Assembly: GCA_021613535.1 (NCBI GenBank)
Contig: CP075496.1
Span: 12,462,001-12,526,000 of the forward strand
From: Adineta vaga
Lineage: Eukaryota > Rotifera
Length of the DNA stretch: 64,000 nucleotides
Reading direction: 5' to 3'
This document shows, piece after piece, positions 48,701 through 62,700 of the stretch. Position 1 is the stretch's first letter; each line of letters begins with the position of its first letter. Under the pieces are notes generated by a model that ran no database searches, was not told the DNA's origin, and worked only from the letters and a program-made list of their open reading frames with translations. A program made the position numbers and the translations under genes.

Positions 48701-51700
48701 GAATAGAATAGAAAAGAATAGAATAGATCGTTGTTCAATTTAATATACAAGGCTGATCATATTTCGAAGTGTCTATCTTCCATAGTCAGAGGTCAATATT
48801 TACTGGCATTTTAAGTAAAAGACATCGAACAAAAAACGGAAGAAGCCTTTTTTTTTATCAATGACTTTGTCTTCTTACCCTCTGTAATATTATTTGATCG
48901 ACTATTGTTGTTCTGTCTGTCTGAAGTGGCATTATTCATTTATGTCCGATGACGAGACTATAATGTAAGGGTAGAGGGCATCTTCCATCTTCTATCTATT
49001 TTATTCGTATTTTCTTCTTCTTTTCTCTTCATCGATCGATCGATCTTTCTTAGTTGTATTTATAATGATCACGTCGTACACAAACATAATAAAGAACGTA
49101 CAGAATGAACAAAACAGATGGTCGTCGTTCTGATATGGACAACGAAGATGATGATGATGATGAGGATGATAGTTTACGTCTTTCTTTTATACTTGTTTAA
49201 TAGAACGTGGCGTTTTTCCATTTTGATTATAAGGTTAATCGCCTCCCGTAGTATAAGAAACAACGAATGAGAAAAACATTTGTCTCATCTCTACCTCTAT
49301 TCCTCTTCAATCTAGTTGCCTCGAAGTGATTTCTAACTATAGCACACATGTATATATATATATATCCGATGATGATGATGATGTTGTTATTACTATATGT
49401 TCTGATTGCACGTACGCAATGAGTGAGAGAAATCAAGTAATCAAATCAAATTGCATTAACACATCAAATATCTAATGATCGATTCTCTCATTAAACCAAT
49501 AAGATTTTTCTTTGTTATCAAATGATAACAGCAAAAAGAGAAAGAATTTGTTTGATTTTATTTTTTTCTTTATTCAAAAGATAAAATCAAAATGGATATG
49601 TAATTCCTAGACAGTTTGTTCGATTGATTATTCTTTTTTCTTTTTTTTTGTTCAGACAATTCATATCATAACGATCGATTGAGCATATAGTTCTACCTCA
49701 ATGTTCTTATTCTAGCGTGCTTATTCGCATTTGTCGTTTATCAATTGATATTTATTTGAAATGTAATTTGAGTACAAAAGCAAATTGTGCCTATGATTTT
49801 TCAACATATTTAAAAAAAAAGAAGGAAAGATGATAATAGCAGCAAAATGAAAGGAAATGATTGATACTAAACGATTAGTATTACATATACTAAATGAAAG
49901 AATCTGTCGTTCAACCGAAAATAATACTTAAATAGAGGTCAAAAAGATTGAAATTGTCCAAGGATATCATTCGAGATTGATGATACAATCATTTACAACA
50001 AAAAAAGAAACGATTAATACATATTGTACAAATTACATCGAACAAGACAACTAAAAACGAATGAAATGATTATATATGTACTTCAAGATCATTTGTTTGT
50101 TGAATTGCGATTATAATATATAGAAGATTGTTATCAATAAGATGATATTTCTATCAATCAACAGTTGGTATAAATACTATGCATTGATTCCAAAAAAAGA
50201 GATATTTGATGTCTCATAAAAATCTTTCGAATATTCAAGAATTATTTAGGATAAGATTACATATAATTATACTTGATTTCAATGAATCTTCATTATTAAT
50301 TTATACATTATAGTGACATCTCGTCTTTTTCTTTCTCTTAATAATCTATTCTGACTAGGTTTGACAGCGAATTCTTAATCAATTATTTGATATGATTCAA
50401 TGCAGACAATGTCGATGAATCAGTTTCTATAAGACTATTTCAAAAAAATGTGTTCTCTCTCTCTCTCTCTCTGTGTCTCGGAATATTCAATCTCGATTGA
50501 TAAGAAAATTAATGAAGCTCTCAATTGCAAAAACCAAATCATTATACAATCTTTAGATTACTTATCTATTTTTCTACCATAAGAATATGTGAAACTTGTA
50601 ACTATCCATAGATCTCTATCTCGACATACTTTGATAGATTAGTAAACATTTTTTCACATTTACTACTATTTCGCTCTCTCTCCTTCTGTTGTTGATATCA
50701 AAATACGTTAATCTAAATCATATGTTTATATTATTTCTAGTAAACGTAAGAAAATTAATTAATAATAATGACATTCTATTACTGTCGCAAAGAAAAATAT
50801 ATGATCCACTACATCGGATATTTATTTTATATATTTATATATATATATATATATATCTATCTATATCTTTTTTCTTAATCGTGTTTTCTTTCCGATCAAT
50901 TGACATCTATTAAAAATAAAGAATACGAATAAACAATTTTTTATTCAAGTATTATCTCTTTCATAATGATACGTTTTTTCTTCTTCTATGATTAAATGAC
51001 TTTTTCATATTCTGAAACGATTCATTAGAATTCATATGTTGATATTATGACAAACAGTTCTAGTTTCTCTTACAATCTTATTGATTAATAGTTGATATAT
51101 TGTTTATAAAAATAAATATAAGTTTTAAATTATTAAACAATAGAAACTATATAACAAGTAGTAAGATAGAAATATCTTATATGTATATTTATATATATAT
51201 ATATAACTCTCGACATCTGAAGGATAATCAATGGTTTATCTGTAATTCTAATAGAAATCTATCTTAAGCTATATATCTTCTACTTCTTTCTTCTTTGATG
51301 TATGCTATTATTAGTAATGTATAATAGATGGTAGTCATCGTATAACGCTTTGTTGAGAGCCAATAAATTCCTCTGTCTTTATTCGTCTTTGGTCTCATCT
51401 TCCTTTTACTTTGCTATGCATTGCATTTCTTTTGTCCTTTTTCTTCTGATAGTCGATCCATCAGTCGACGCCAAGTGAGATTAACGAGCTTGCGTATTCG
51501 AAAACACATCGAGAGAAGAGCGTCATTGCACGGTCGCTCGAGAGTCAGTAGATGATCGATGAATGATGTCGATGATAATAATGATGATAGAATGATGCGA
51601 CATCAACAAGAGTACTTATGCTCTCTTATCTTCATCTATACTTGGATGGCTAATAAGTAGCAAATAATTGAACAACTTATTTCTTACATAAATTTGTTCA

Positions 51701-52566
51701 TTGGAGTTTGCAAAATGTACTTTTGTTTTGTTTTTAAACAACATAGAAATGATCATTAGTTCGTATAAATAAACATTCAGTATGAGATGGTGAGCCTGTC
51801 AGAGACATGGTGTCATGTCAAAATATTTACGAATGCGTTTCTATTGCTATTTGGTAGCAATACTCTAAATGTCACTCGATATTCTAATGCTGCGTATATT
51901 CTGTTTTCTGCTTTAACTCCCTCTTTTTTTTGCTATCTGTCTATCTGTTTATCTCTCTCGTCTCTTTTGGCCTCAATCGCTCACAGATGGTTGAATGAGA
52001 AACCATTCTGATGCTCTTATTATTAGTGAACTCAACTGAATCTCTCTACGTGTATGCATATGTATGTCATGCTTGCTTCAATTTGATGAGATCTTTTTTG
52101 CTACATCTTTTTCCGGTCTTTTCCTCTTCTCTTCTTCCAGTTTTTTAGTTGACAATGTTGTCGTGCATTCATCTCCTCCTCTCTACTCTTCATGTTATTG
52201 TCTCTAGCGTGTGACAGAACGACGATCATTATTATTAGAGAAATATGTAAGTTCGATGATCGACTTAGGAATAGTTTAGTAGGAACATGCGAATGTTTAA
52301 TCGATTAAGTATGAATAATATCTTCGATATAAGCGAAAGAAGATTGTGTTGAATCCAAGTGCATTTTGTGCTCTTATGAGACAATAATCAACCGAGAAGT
52401 AGCCATAAGAGAGAATGATAGTCTCTGTATACATGTATTCTTATCTATTGTCATCGGTATTGTTTTCAAAGTCTTTAGACTCCCTTTTCTTGCTTTTCAA
52501 CTAGTGTAATATGCCACTCGTTTCCATGCGTGCATATATGCGTGTATAGAGGAAAATAATGGAAAC

Positions 52567-52594
52567 GATGATGATGATGATGATGATGATGATG
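52567..52594. repeat. (ATG)n microsatellite
   Basis: About nine tandem ATG/GAT units in noncoding DNA. Confidence 0.9.
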
Positions 52595-53370
52595 ATATTC
52601 TCCTGAGAGACTCATAGAGAACGAACACAAGCATAAAAAATAAAGATGATGGTAATGCTTATATTTTCTGTCGATCAGCTTTTAATCTGTGTATGCACAT
52701 GCGTGCGTTTGCGCACATCGTTATCGAACTTCTCGGGTGGAAACAAATCGGAAGTAGACAACCTTGCAAGCAGATTAGCAGAAAGTAGTGGCATTCCTTT
52801 ACATTTGAATGTCCAAAGTGAAGATGGCGAGACAGAATGCAAAAAAAAGAGAGAATTCGACACAGAGAATAGAAAGAGAACATAACAATTAATTTCCCTT
52901 TTTTTTGAATGACTGAACGACTAAATAGCACCCAACGATAGAAAAAAAAAGAACAAGAGAAGAAGAAGAGAAAAAAAATGAAAATATACAGGAATGAATT
53001 TGCACGAAAGCACAGGATGAAGGTTTTGAAAGAATCTCAATAATAATAATAATAGTGCAGTAAGAAACAGAACACGTTTCTCATGAGTATAATTTCTATC
53101 ATGAACATGAACTAATCAGATTTTGTTGAAGATAATAGTTGCAGGTAAGATGAGCGCGTTCTTTATTTGCTTTTACTAATGCGCGCCGAGAGAAAGAGAA
53201 GGGAAGAGGAGTTTTTCTGTCGTGTTAAATAAATTGGCTATTGTTGACGATTGATGCAATGCAATGGCTGTCGATTTATCAAAAACTAATCTTATTTCGT
53301 ATACAAATACGAATTAGTGGTTCTTATCTCATAAGCAAAAGAAGAGGAAATCCGACATTTTAATTTCGTT

Positions 53371-53395
53371 ATCGCATCGCATCGCATCGCATTGC
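53371..53395. repeat. (ATCGC)n short tandem repeat
   Basis: Four to five copies of a five-base unit, the last one imperfect. Confidence 0.85.
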
Positions 53396-54065
53396 ACTGA
53401 ATTACATTCCCTTCTAGTTAGTAACGTTCGACTTCTCATCAATTCTTGTTGATTATTTAATAGAAGAAAATTTTTTTCTCTTATTTTCATCGATATGAAA
53501 ATGATGTTATACGAGGAAGGGCCATCAACAATGAAATCCTTGTCATCATTGTCTTCATCACTCTTTCTCGAAAAGAGACTTCTGCCTTCATTCCTATTTT
53601 CCCTAATGACTGCTGACAGAGAGTAAATCGAAGTCGATGATCGGATCAGATATACGCGTGACTTCTAATTTTATTAAGTTCGATCTTTACAACAAACGAT
53701 AAAAGCATGCATTGTTTATATGTTCAGAGATTTTACTATGCGTATTAATTCTCTTGATCATGTGGAAATTATGATGACGATGACGAAAAGAAGAGTGACA
53801 ACTCACATACAATGTTTATTATACGTAAAAAAAAGTGAAATCTTTTCACAAGAATACCAATAATGCTCATTTTCTCTCATTTATCTAAGAATCGTTTTTA
53901 ATAACACCGCTCGCTTCTAACATATACATCTCGAAATCATCATCATCTATTCGCTACTAGTCGTTGACATCGGGCTGGTTTCCATTCATTTTGCCGTCAT
54001 CATCATCGGTTGTTGACGACAGTGTCAAATTAATCATTGCTCTACCTCAGTTGATGTCGTCCTTG

Positions 54066-54120
54066 CTCTCTCTCTCCTCTCCTCTCTCTCTCTTCTTCTT
54101 CTCTTCTCTTCTCTTCTCTT
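54066..54120. repeat. Pyrimidine tract of CT and CTCTT units
   Basis: A nearly pure CT/TTC stretch of about 55 bases that ends in tandem CTCTT-type units. Confidence 0.85.
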
Positions 54121-56772
54121 GACTTCGGCAGAAATCATCTGCGAATAGAGCTGAAAAGGCGAGAAAAAGAGAAACTAATTTTAGCTTGCTTTCTTCCCGT
54201 TCCACTGCTCGTTCCTTCTAATTAGCAGTTATCAAAAATAACTATTTTACATTCTAACACTATGTTTTTCGTTGTTATTGTCGTTTCATTACATCTAACA
54301 TGAAATTTATCGTGCCAAAAGCTACCCATTCAATTGCATCTCTTATTTTTGAAGTTTTGCATAAACAGTGAGTAACAAAAATCTTTCTTCTATATATAAT
54401 AATCCGTAGTAATAATAAAAAAAAGCAAAATGAAATCACTTTTTCTCCTTTTGCTTATATTTGTGTTCCAATGTTAACGAGGAGAGAGAGAGAGAGGAGA
54501 GCGTTCATTTAGTAATGCATCACTGTAACCCTCATCATCAATTCCAATCGATACGAAAACAACAGAGGAGAAGTAGAAGAAGAAGAAAAAAAAAGAAACC
54601 AAACTGAAATCAATACACTATTCTTTCTCTTAGTATTAAATACACGCGTGCCCTACTGTCGCCAGTCGCCGAAGTAATTTTCATCATTTTTCATTCCAAT
54701 TGCTTCTATGATTCTTTTTGTCTCTTACAGTCGAACTCAGTCTATATTTTCTACTCATTCGATCATGCTGTTTCCAATCGTATAAACAGCCTTTTCCTTT
54801 CTATCTATTAATTTGCTATATTCATTTTATTTTATCTTAATGAAGGTTTTTTCTTTCTTTAAATTCAGAGAAATACAAGGCGTGACCAAATCAAACAAAG
54901 AGCCTAACGGGAAATGAGGACACCCGATAAACGTCCGGGTAAGCGATATATGTATATATGAGAAGTAGTCATTTTATTCTTATTATATATGATTTTTTTT
55001 CAAATAAGTATTTATTCGCAACATTTACTTGAACTTTTAAGCGTCTTGTTTTAGCTAAATGGCAAAAAAAAATATTATTTATTTTCTTTTCATCATCCTC
55101 TTCGTTTCCTTCGGTTTTTTCTCTCCCCTCATCGTCGACATTATTATCAAGATAATATATCATTTTCTGGGTAAAATTCTTATGAGATTTTAAAAACTAA
55201 AAACAGAAGGCATGGTCACAAAGAATTACAGATGTTTGATAAGGTTATGATCCTGATTTACAATAGTGGGTACGTCATTTTGAAGTTATGTTGATTGACA
55301 CAGTCATTTTCATATGAGAGACAAATGAGTTAAGACAGATTGATGGATATCTTATGACAGAGTTTGAATATAAGAACATCTCATCTATTCTAACTAATCT
55401 AAACAAAATCCGTCATTGAAATGATACAACTTCTTCAAAGATCAGTAAGTTTTTCAATAAATACAATTTCTTTAGACCATCTATTCATCTGTTACTTAAT
55501 GATTAGAATAAATCGACTAGTTCTAATCCGATTATGTTACTAGTATTAGTTTTTTAATGATCATATTATCAATTAATTCTCTCGACATGATCGACGAATT
55601 CATACGCTTAGTTAACAATTAATGACGTCAAAGATGAGTATGTCGAAGGCAAAGTTAATTACTAACCTGATTGAATTTATTCTACGAAAGAAGAAAACTC
55701 TTTCATATGATATTCATCATCGTAACTTTTCTTCTGAATAAGTCGTTCATCCTTCATTGAACATATGCATATATATATTGTTCTTGTCAGTTATAATGAA
55801 CTTCTATTCATATCGTGCAATTAATATGGTTATCAATCAAACATTTATCATTTATTTAGTATATCAAAATGAACAAGAAATAGAAAAGACATCCATCAAG
55901 AGTTTTTGTTTCATACGAAAACTATAATTTCAATGCAATTATCTAACAACATTTCCAAATATGTAAAACAGTATAATTTTGATGCGACAGATATCCATAT
56001 CCTTCTGTATGCATCTTCAATTACTATCATCAAGAACACATTCAATGTGAAAAAGTTGCCCCTCGGCAACAACAACAACAACAACGAGAACGGCGAACTA
56101 AAAGATTTCCCAAGAGATTTGTATACATTTTATTACACGAGCATACTAGAATGAGACAATGTTAGGAATAAAGAAGAAAAAAAAAACTTAGGAACAACAT
56201 TCATCTACATCATTCATTTATCTCTAATTTTCTTTTCTTTCTTTTTAGATCAATAAAATATTTAACTATAGATCAAAAAAAAAGTCAAGGATATCAAAAA
56301 CTAGGATGGTAATGAAATATGTAAAAAATTTTACCTCCTAGTTCTTTTCTGTCGGCTCGATGTAAGTTCTGGCAAGGTCATATTCTCTCTATTGACTTAT
56401 TAACAGCATGTTTTTTCTACTACAAAATTCATACACACACGTATATTCATATACATATATATACTTATTCACACAAAAGTAGATGTCATTTTTGTGTAAT
56501 TCTAAGAGAACATTATTTCAATATACACCTTTATAGTAAACTTACTTGAAATAAATGAGATTCGAAACAACTAATGACAATATATATATATATATGCATA
56601 TATGTATACGAATGCTTTTCTTTTGACGTAAAACACATCAATAATGTTTGATTATTATTAGTTTTTTGTATGTGTATATATAGATGCCTATCGGTGTCGA
56701 CTCCTGTTACTATAACCAATCTTACCATCACCTATTCCATTCAAATGATGCAGCAAGATTATTTGCCCGATT

Positions 56773-59700
56773 ATGGATAAAAATCGTTTGACAACCTCCC
56801 ATAATACAAATCATACTGTTTATAATACGAATAATCTTTATCATAATTCAACACCAACAATTGTCTCCATACCAAATGATGATATACATATTCAAGAAAC
56901 GGATCGTTTTTTAAACGAACATGCATCATCAAATATTCTTTCGGATTTACCACGTTCACGTAATCTTGAAGAAATAGATGAAAATGAATTACCATTTCCT
57001 GGTTTTGTTGATCAAGTTTTCTATTGTCTTAAACAAACGACAACACCTCGGTATCAATGTTTACGTCTAATAACATGGCCATGGTTTGAACGTATTAGTA
57101 TGTTCGTTATTTTACTTAATTGTATTACACTTGGTATGTATCAACCATGTGCACATCATACTGCTGTACAATTAACAAAAAAATGCGATACAGCACGTTG
57201 TATATGGTTACAAGGAACAGATTATTTTATTTTTGGATTTTTTACAATCGAAATGTGTATTAAAATGACAGCAATGGGAATTTTTGGCAAAGGAACATAT
57301 CTAGCTGAAACATGGAATCGACTTGATTGTTTTATTGTCGTTGCCGGGTAAACATTTATTCTGTTTTTCTTTTTGTTTAAAAAAACAAACAAATCTTCTT
57401 TCTTTCTTTTTATTTTCTACAGATTAGTTGAATCATTAATACCAGGTGATAATTTAAGTTTATCAGCTATTCGTACAGTTCGTGTTCTTCGTCCATTACG
57501 TGCCATCAATCGTGTCCCATCTATGCGTATACTTGTCATGTTATTACTTGATACATTACCAATGTTGGGAAATGTGTTACTTCTGTGTTTTTTTGTCTTC
57601 TTCATATTTGGTATTGTTGGTGTACAATTATGGAAAGGTTTATTACGTAATCGTTGTTTTCTACAATTAAATATTACAACTATACCTAGTCATCCATTGT
57701 TCGAGTATGTTTTCATCTTGTTTTTTCTTTTGTTATTCAAATAGAAATTTTATTGGAATATTTAGTGATTTTCCTCTACGACCTTTTTATATTCCAGCTG
57801 ATCAAGATTCTTTTGTTTGTTCACATCCTCAATCAAGTGGTATGACAAAATGTTCGGAAATACCCAAATTACGGAAAGGAAATATGACATGTGAATTAGA
57901 TTTTTATACAATAAGAGAACAAATATCGAATGATTTCCATAAATCAATCAATGGATGTATTAATTGGAATCAATATTATAGATTTTGTAATGTTTCCGAT
58001 AAAAATCCTTATTCGGGTTCAATTAGTTTTGATAACATTGGTTTAGCGTGGGTTGTTATTTTTCAAGTAAGATTCAATTTCATTATCGATTTTAAATTTT
58101 TTTTGATTTAACACTATTTTCTGTAGATAATTAGTCTAGAAAGTTGGGTGAATATAATGTATTATATTCAAGATGCACATTCATTTTGGGATTGGATTTA
58201 TTTTGTCTTCCTTATTATTATTGGATCATTTTTTATGATTAATTTATGTCTTGTTGTTATTGCTACACAATTTAGTGAGACAAAAAAACGTGAAACAGAA
58301 CGGATGCTTGCTGAACGACGACGATTTTCACGTTCATCAAGTACTCTATTAAGTGATGAACCCGGTTCATGTTGGGAGGAAACCATCAAATATCTTGAAC
58401 GTTTATGGAAACGTGGACACAAACGCTTAAGAATTCTTTGGCGTAATCATCGAAAAAAACATACACAAGTAAGATATATACATTCATTTGATTATTCAAT
58501 GTCAGAACATTTCTGTTTTTTCCGTCTTTGAAGGTCAATAAAAAACATTTATTAGGTGAAAAAAATGGTCATCGAAGACAACGATTAACAACAAATGAGA
58601 AGAAATCCTCATTAACCATCAATTCATCTCAATTATCAAATCATCATTTTACACATCAAGTTAATTGCCCACTTTATCAACCTACAGAAATCGTAAATAT
58701 TCAAGCATGCCAATCAACAACATCATCCATATCTCCTTATTTAATTGATGCACCTGCTGCAAGTCCAGAAATTTCTGAAATTATTGATTCAGCACATTCA
58801 CCAAGTCCACCTCGAATTGAACTTCAGATAATTCCATCAACATCATTGATTGTTAATTCTATAACACCAACATTAGCATCGAATAAATCAAAAGATTATT
58901 CAAGAAAAACTACGGATGTCGCAGAAATTATTTGTCCAGACGTTAATATAACTCCATCAGCAAACAATATTGTTGAATATTTATTAACTGAAACATTAAA
59001 TAAGAAATCCAGTATTCAATTTTGTGAATGTCAACGTCTAGAAAATCTTAGCGAAGATGAAAATGATGATGATGAAGAAAAACACGAAAGGAAACGATCA
59101 GGACTAAGTCTCTTTTGTCATCGATATATTCTATCTTATTTGATAAAATTTCGTCATTTCATCTCATGTTTTGTTGCAAGTAAATATTTTCGTCGAATTG
59201 TTCTATCCGCTATTGTTATTAATACATTATCAATGGGTATTGAATATCATGGTCAACCGATGTCATTAACTAATGCATTAGAATATAGTAATATTGTATT
59301 TACAACATTGTTTGCTATTGAAATGGTTTGTAAAATAATTGCTGATGGTTGTCTGACATATATTAAAAATGCTTATAATTTATTTGATGGTATTATTGTT
59401 ATAATGAGTGTTATTGAATTACAAGGAAATAAAAATAGTGGTCTATCTGTTTTACGTACATTTCGTTTACTACGTGTTTTAAAATTAGTGAGATTTATGC
59501 CAACATTAAGACGACAATTGGTAAGAATGAATTTTAATCTCAAGAGAAGAAATTTAATTACTAATCTGATCATTTTTAGGTTGTAATGCTGAAAACTATG
59601 GACAATGTTGCAACATTTTTCTCTCTATTAATTCTATTTATATTTATTTTCAGGTAAGTGTTAATCAACATGTTTATCGTTTTTCTTCTTCTCATTTTCT

Positions 59701-62700
59701 TTATCTAACTATTAAAAATCCTTGAATATATATATATCGAGATATATTCATCGAGTTTTAATAGATAGTTTATTCTATCTAAAACTAATACGAAATTCTT
59801 CTCCAGTATCTTGGGTATGAATATTTTTGGATGCAAATTTTGCAAATACATCGAAGTTAAACACAGCAAAGAGCTCGAATTCGAGTGTTCACGAAAAAAC
59901 TTCGATTCTCTCTTATGGGCAACTCTAACTGTCTTTCAAGTAATTAAAAAAAGCACACATACATATATATATATATCGATATTTCACAAACGAAAAAAAG
60001 CAAACATTTCTATTCGTCTGTCTTTGCTGAGATTGTCTTTGTATGTTGTTATTGATGTCCACACACAGATGAAGAACATTCGCAGAATAAGAAAACATTG
60101 ATGCTAGTCATTATTTCTAAATATGTTATGCTTTCAATGTTCTTATTCGTTTTTCTCTCTTTCTTCCTTTCTTATTGCACAGAATAATTCTCTTTTGTTT
60201 GTTGTGTTTTTGTTTTATTCTTTTCGATAATCAACAAATAGTATTCTTGGAATGCATTTATTTGGCGGTGAATTTTGTACATTACAAGCATTCAATTCCA
60301 CATCACGTGAACAATTTGACATGAAATGTCGTTGTTGTACGTGTCCTGAAATGGATCTTTTGAAAAATCATACTGAACTCAAAGATTTCAAATGTATACA
60401 AGAGAGAAAAAATTTCGATTCATTACGTTTTGCAGTCTTAACCGTTTTCCAGGTATCGAATTCTATCAGATAATCTCTTGCATATAAATTGAAATCTAGC
60501 ATTTAAAATTACCTTTTCTTCTTTATACATTTCATGTTAGAAATGAATGTTATTTGTTTTATTTTTGCTTGAATTCTTCTTTCTCTCGCTGCACATACCA
60601 TTCGTTATTCCTGCTTTATGTATTTGATTTGAATTGCTGATGTAGAATTATGATTTTCAATTGAGATTATTATAATTGATTGAAAATCTTTCATATAGGT
60701 CTTAACACAAGAAGATTGGAATGAAGTTCTTTATAATGGAATGGAAAAGACAAGTGCTTGGGCGGCTTTATATTTTATTGCATTGATGACATTTGGAAAT
60801 TATGTTTTATTTAATTTATTAGTTGCTATTCTTGTTGAAGGATTTTCAACAGAGGTAAAGAATATTTTTTCATTTAATATCCTATTATTATTGAAATTTT
60901 GTGTTTTAGAAAGGAAGTAGTGGTTCAGAAAGTGGAAGTAGTACTGATCGATTGGCAAAAGCAGATCCATTTAAGGTCGATATCATATTTAGTTAAATCT
61001 TTTCTAAACATCAAATATTTCTTTATTTAGACTCAAGCACTATTAACAGGTGATGTTGAAGTGCCAGCAAATCCACACGAATTAATTACAGATGATCTTG
61101 CAAGTACTAAAAATAGTAATAATGAACATAAAAATTCTCGTACAAAAGGTGAGATCAATTTTAATTTTTCTTCGTGCATCAATTTCTTTATCTTTTAGAA
61201 GTAAAAATAATGATTCCAAAAATTTCTATTAGTAATGGCGATGATCCAAATCTATCAATGCTTGAAACTAGAATACGACGAGCGGTTACCATGTCATCTC
61301 CACCATCTCCATATAAATCTATTATTAAAAATCGTTCGTCTCAACCACAAACCCCATCATCAACTTCAACAACAACTCAAAGTTATTACACATGTCCAAC
61401 ACGTATGGAATCTTATGTTTCAAATGATCTCGCACGAAATTCATCAATTAAAAATAAAACATCAAATCAAGCTCAAATGAAAACACACATAATTGATGAA
61501 AATGATACTGAAAATGATGTTTCGGAAATGTCACAAATAGAGGATTTAACAAGTTTAACTGCATCTCTTACTGAACAAACAGTTCCTAGACGACGTGGTA
61601 CTATATCAACAACATCAATGTCACATCCAAATCGAAATATACTCAAAAGACAATATAGTCTAGGTGGAAATCGTTCAACGAAGATTGTTAACAATTTCAC
61701 AACAACAGAATCAGTTGAATCAACAAAAAAACAATTCATTCCACATGTATCAGCACCACCACCTCCATTACCATATGCAGAAAAAAACGTTCGAAATATC
61801 TTAGTACAAACGAATTCAAAAGAACAAGATAAAAGTGAAATTCCTATACGTCGAACTGTTTCTCATCGACCATCATCAGCATCATCATCACCAACAACAA
61901 CAATCTATCGACGTTTTGTTGAACAAGATGGAAAATTAATTGAACAACCAATAACAAAACGGCGATCAACTTTCGACAATTCATCCTCTCAAACAGTTCA
62001 AATGGAAACATCGAGTATTTATGAAACACCTAGACATGAATGTGACCAATTTATTCCAACAAATCGAACGAATTCTATTCGATTAGTTACAGATTCAAAT
62101 TTCAATACACATGCAATTATTAACGATCAAAGTGATATGCAATTAGAACTCAGAAGACAAAATAGAAAACCAGACGGGGTAAGATAACAATTATTTCAAT
62201 CAAATCATTCTTCATTTAAACTATAATTCTGTGAAAACATCTTTATATTTAGCTTTTACAAATATGTTTAACTCGTCTATGTGGAGAACATATTTCTCAT
62301 TGGTTACGAAAACGAGAAGATTATTCTCTCTATATTTTTTCACCAAATAATCGGTAAATATAAATCATTTCTCTTGTATACACTAAGTGTTTTAAAACAA
62401 TAATACCAAATTTATCATTGTAGATTACGTCAAGCATTGCAAAGTCTGATAATAAAGAAATCATTTGATTATACTGTTCTATTTTTTATTGCACTCAACT
62501 GTATCACACTTGCTATGGAACGACCATCGATTCCATCGACCAGCGTTGTATGTTATTTATCTATTAAACATATCAATTCAATGAAATAATATCTTTCTTT
62601 TTTATTTTGTTTTAGGAACGTCAATTTCTAAATATAACCAATTATATCTTCACTGTCATCTTCAGTATTGAAATGACCATAAAAATTATTTCTAGTGGAC

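Larger units (their letters stand above)
44559..56772. other. Gene desert, 12.2 kb, upstream of Amt and Cav3
   Basis: I find no convincing exon in this stretch, unlike the dense gene spacing elsewhere. Microsatellites, purine/pyrimidine-biased runs and ordinary A+T-rich sequence alternate. ORFs at 46627-47287 (minus) and 52646-52885 (plus) are the least implausible but remain unsupported. As the shared 5' flank of the divergent Amt and Cav3 genes it may hold regulatory elements; that is inference. Confidence 0.45.

Noticed and set aside
52646-52885. Plus-strand ORF with a reasonable peptide around 52731-52830
   Set aside because: No acceptor or donor at its ends and no recognised domain; kept only as a weak possibility.
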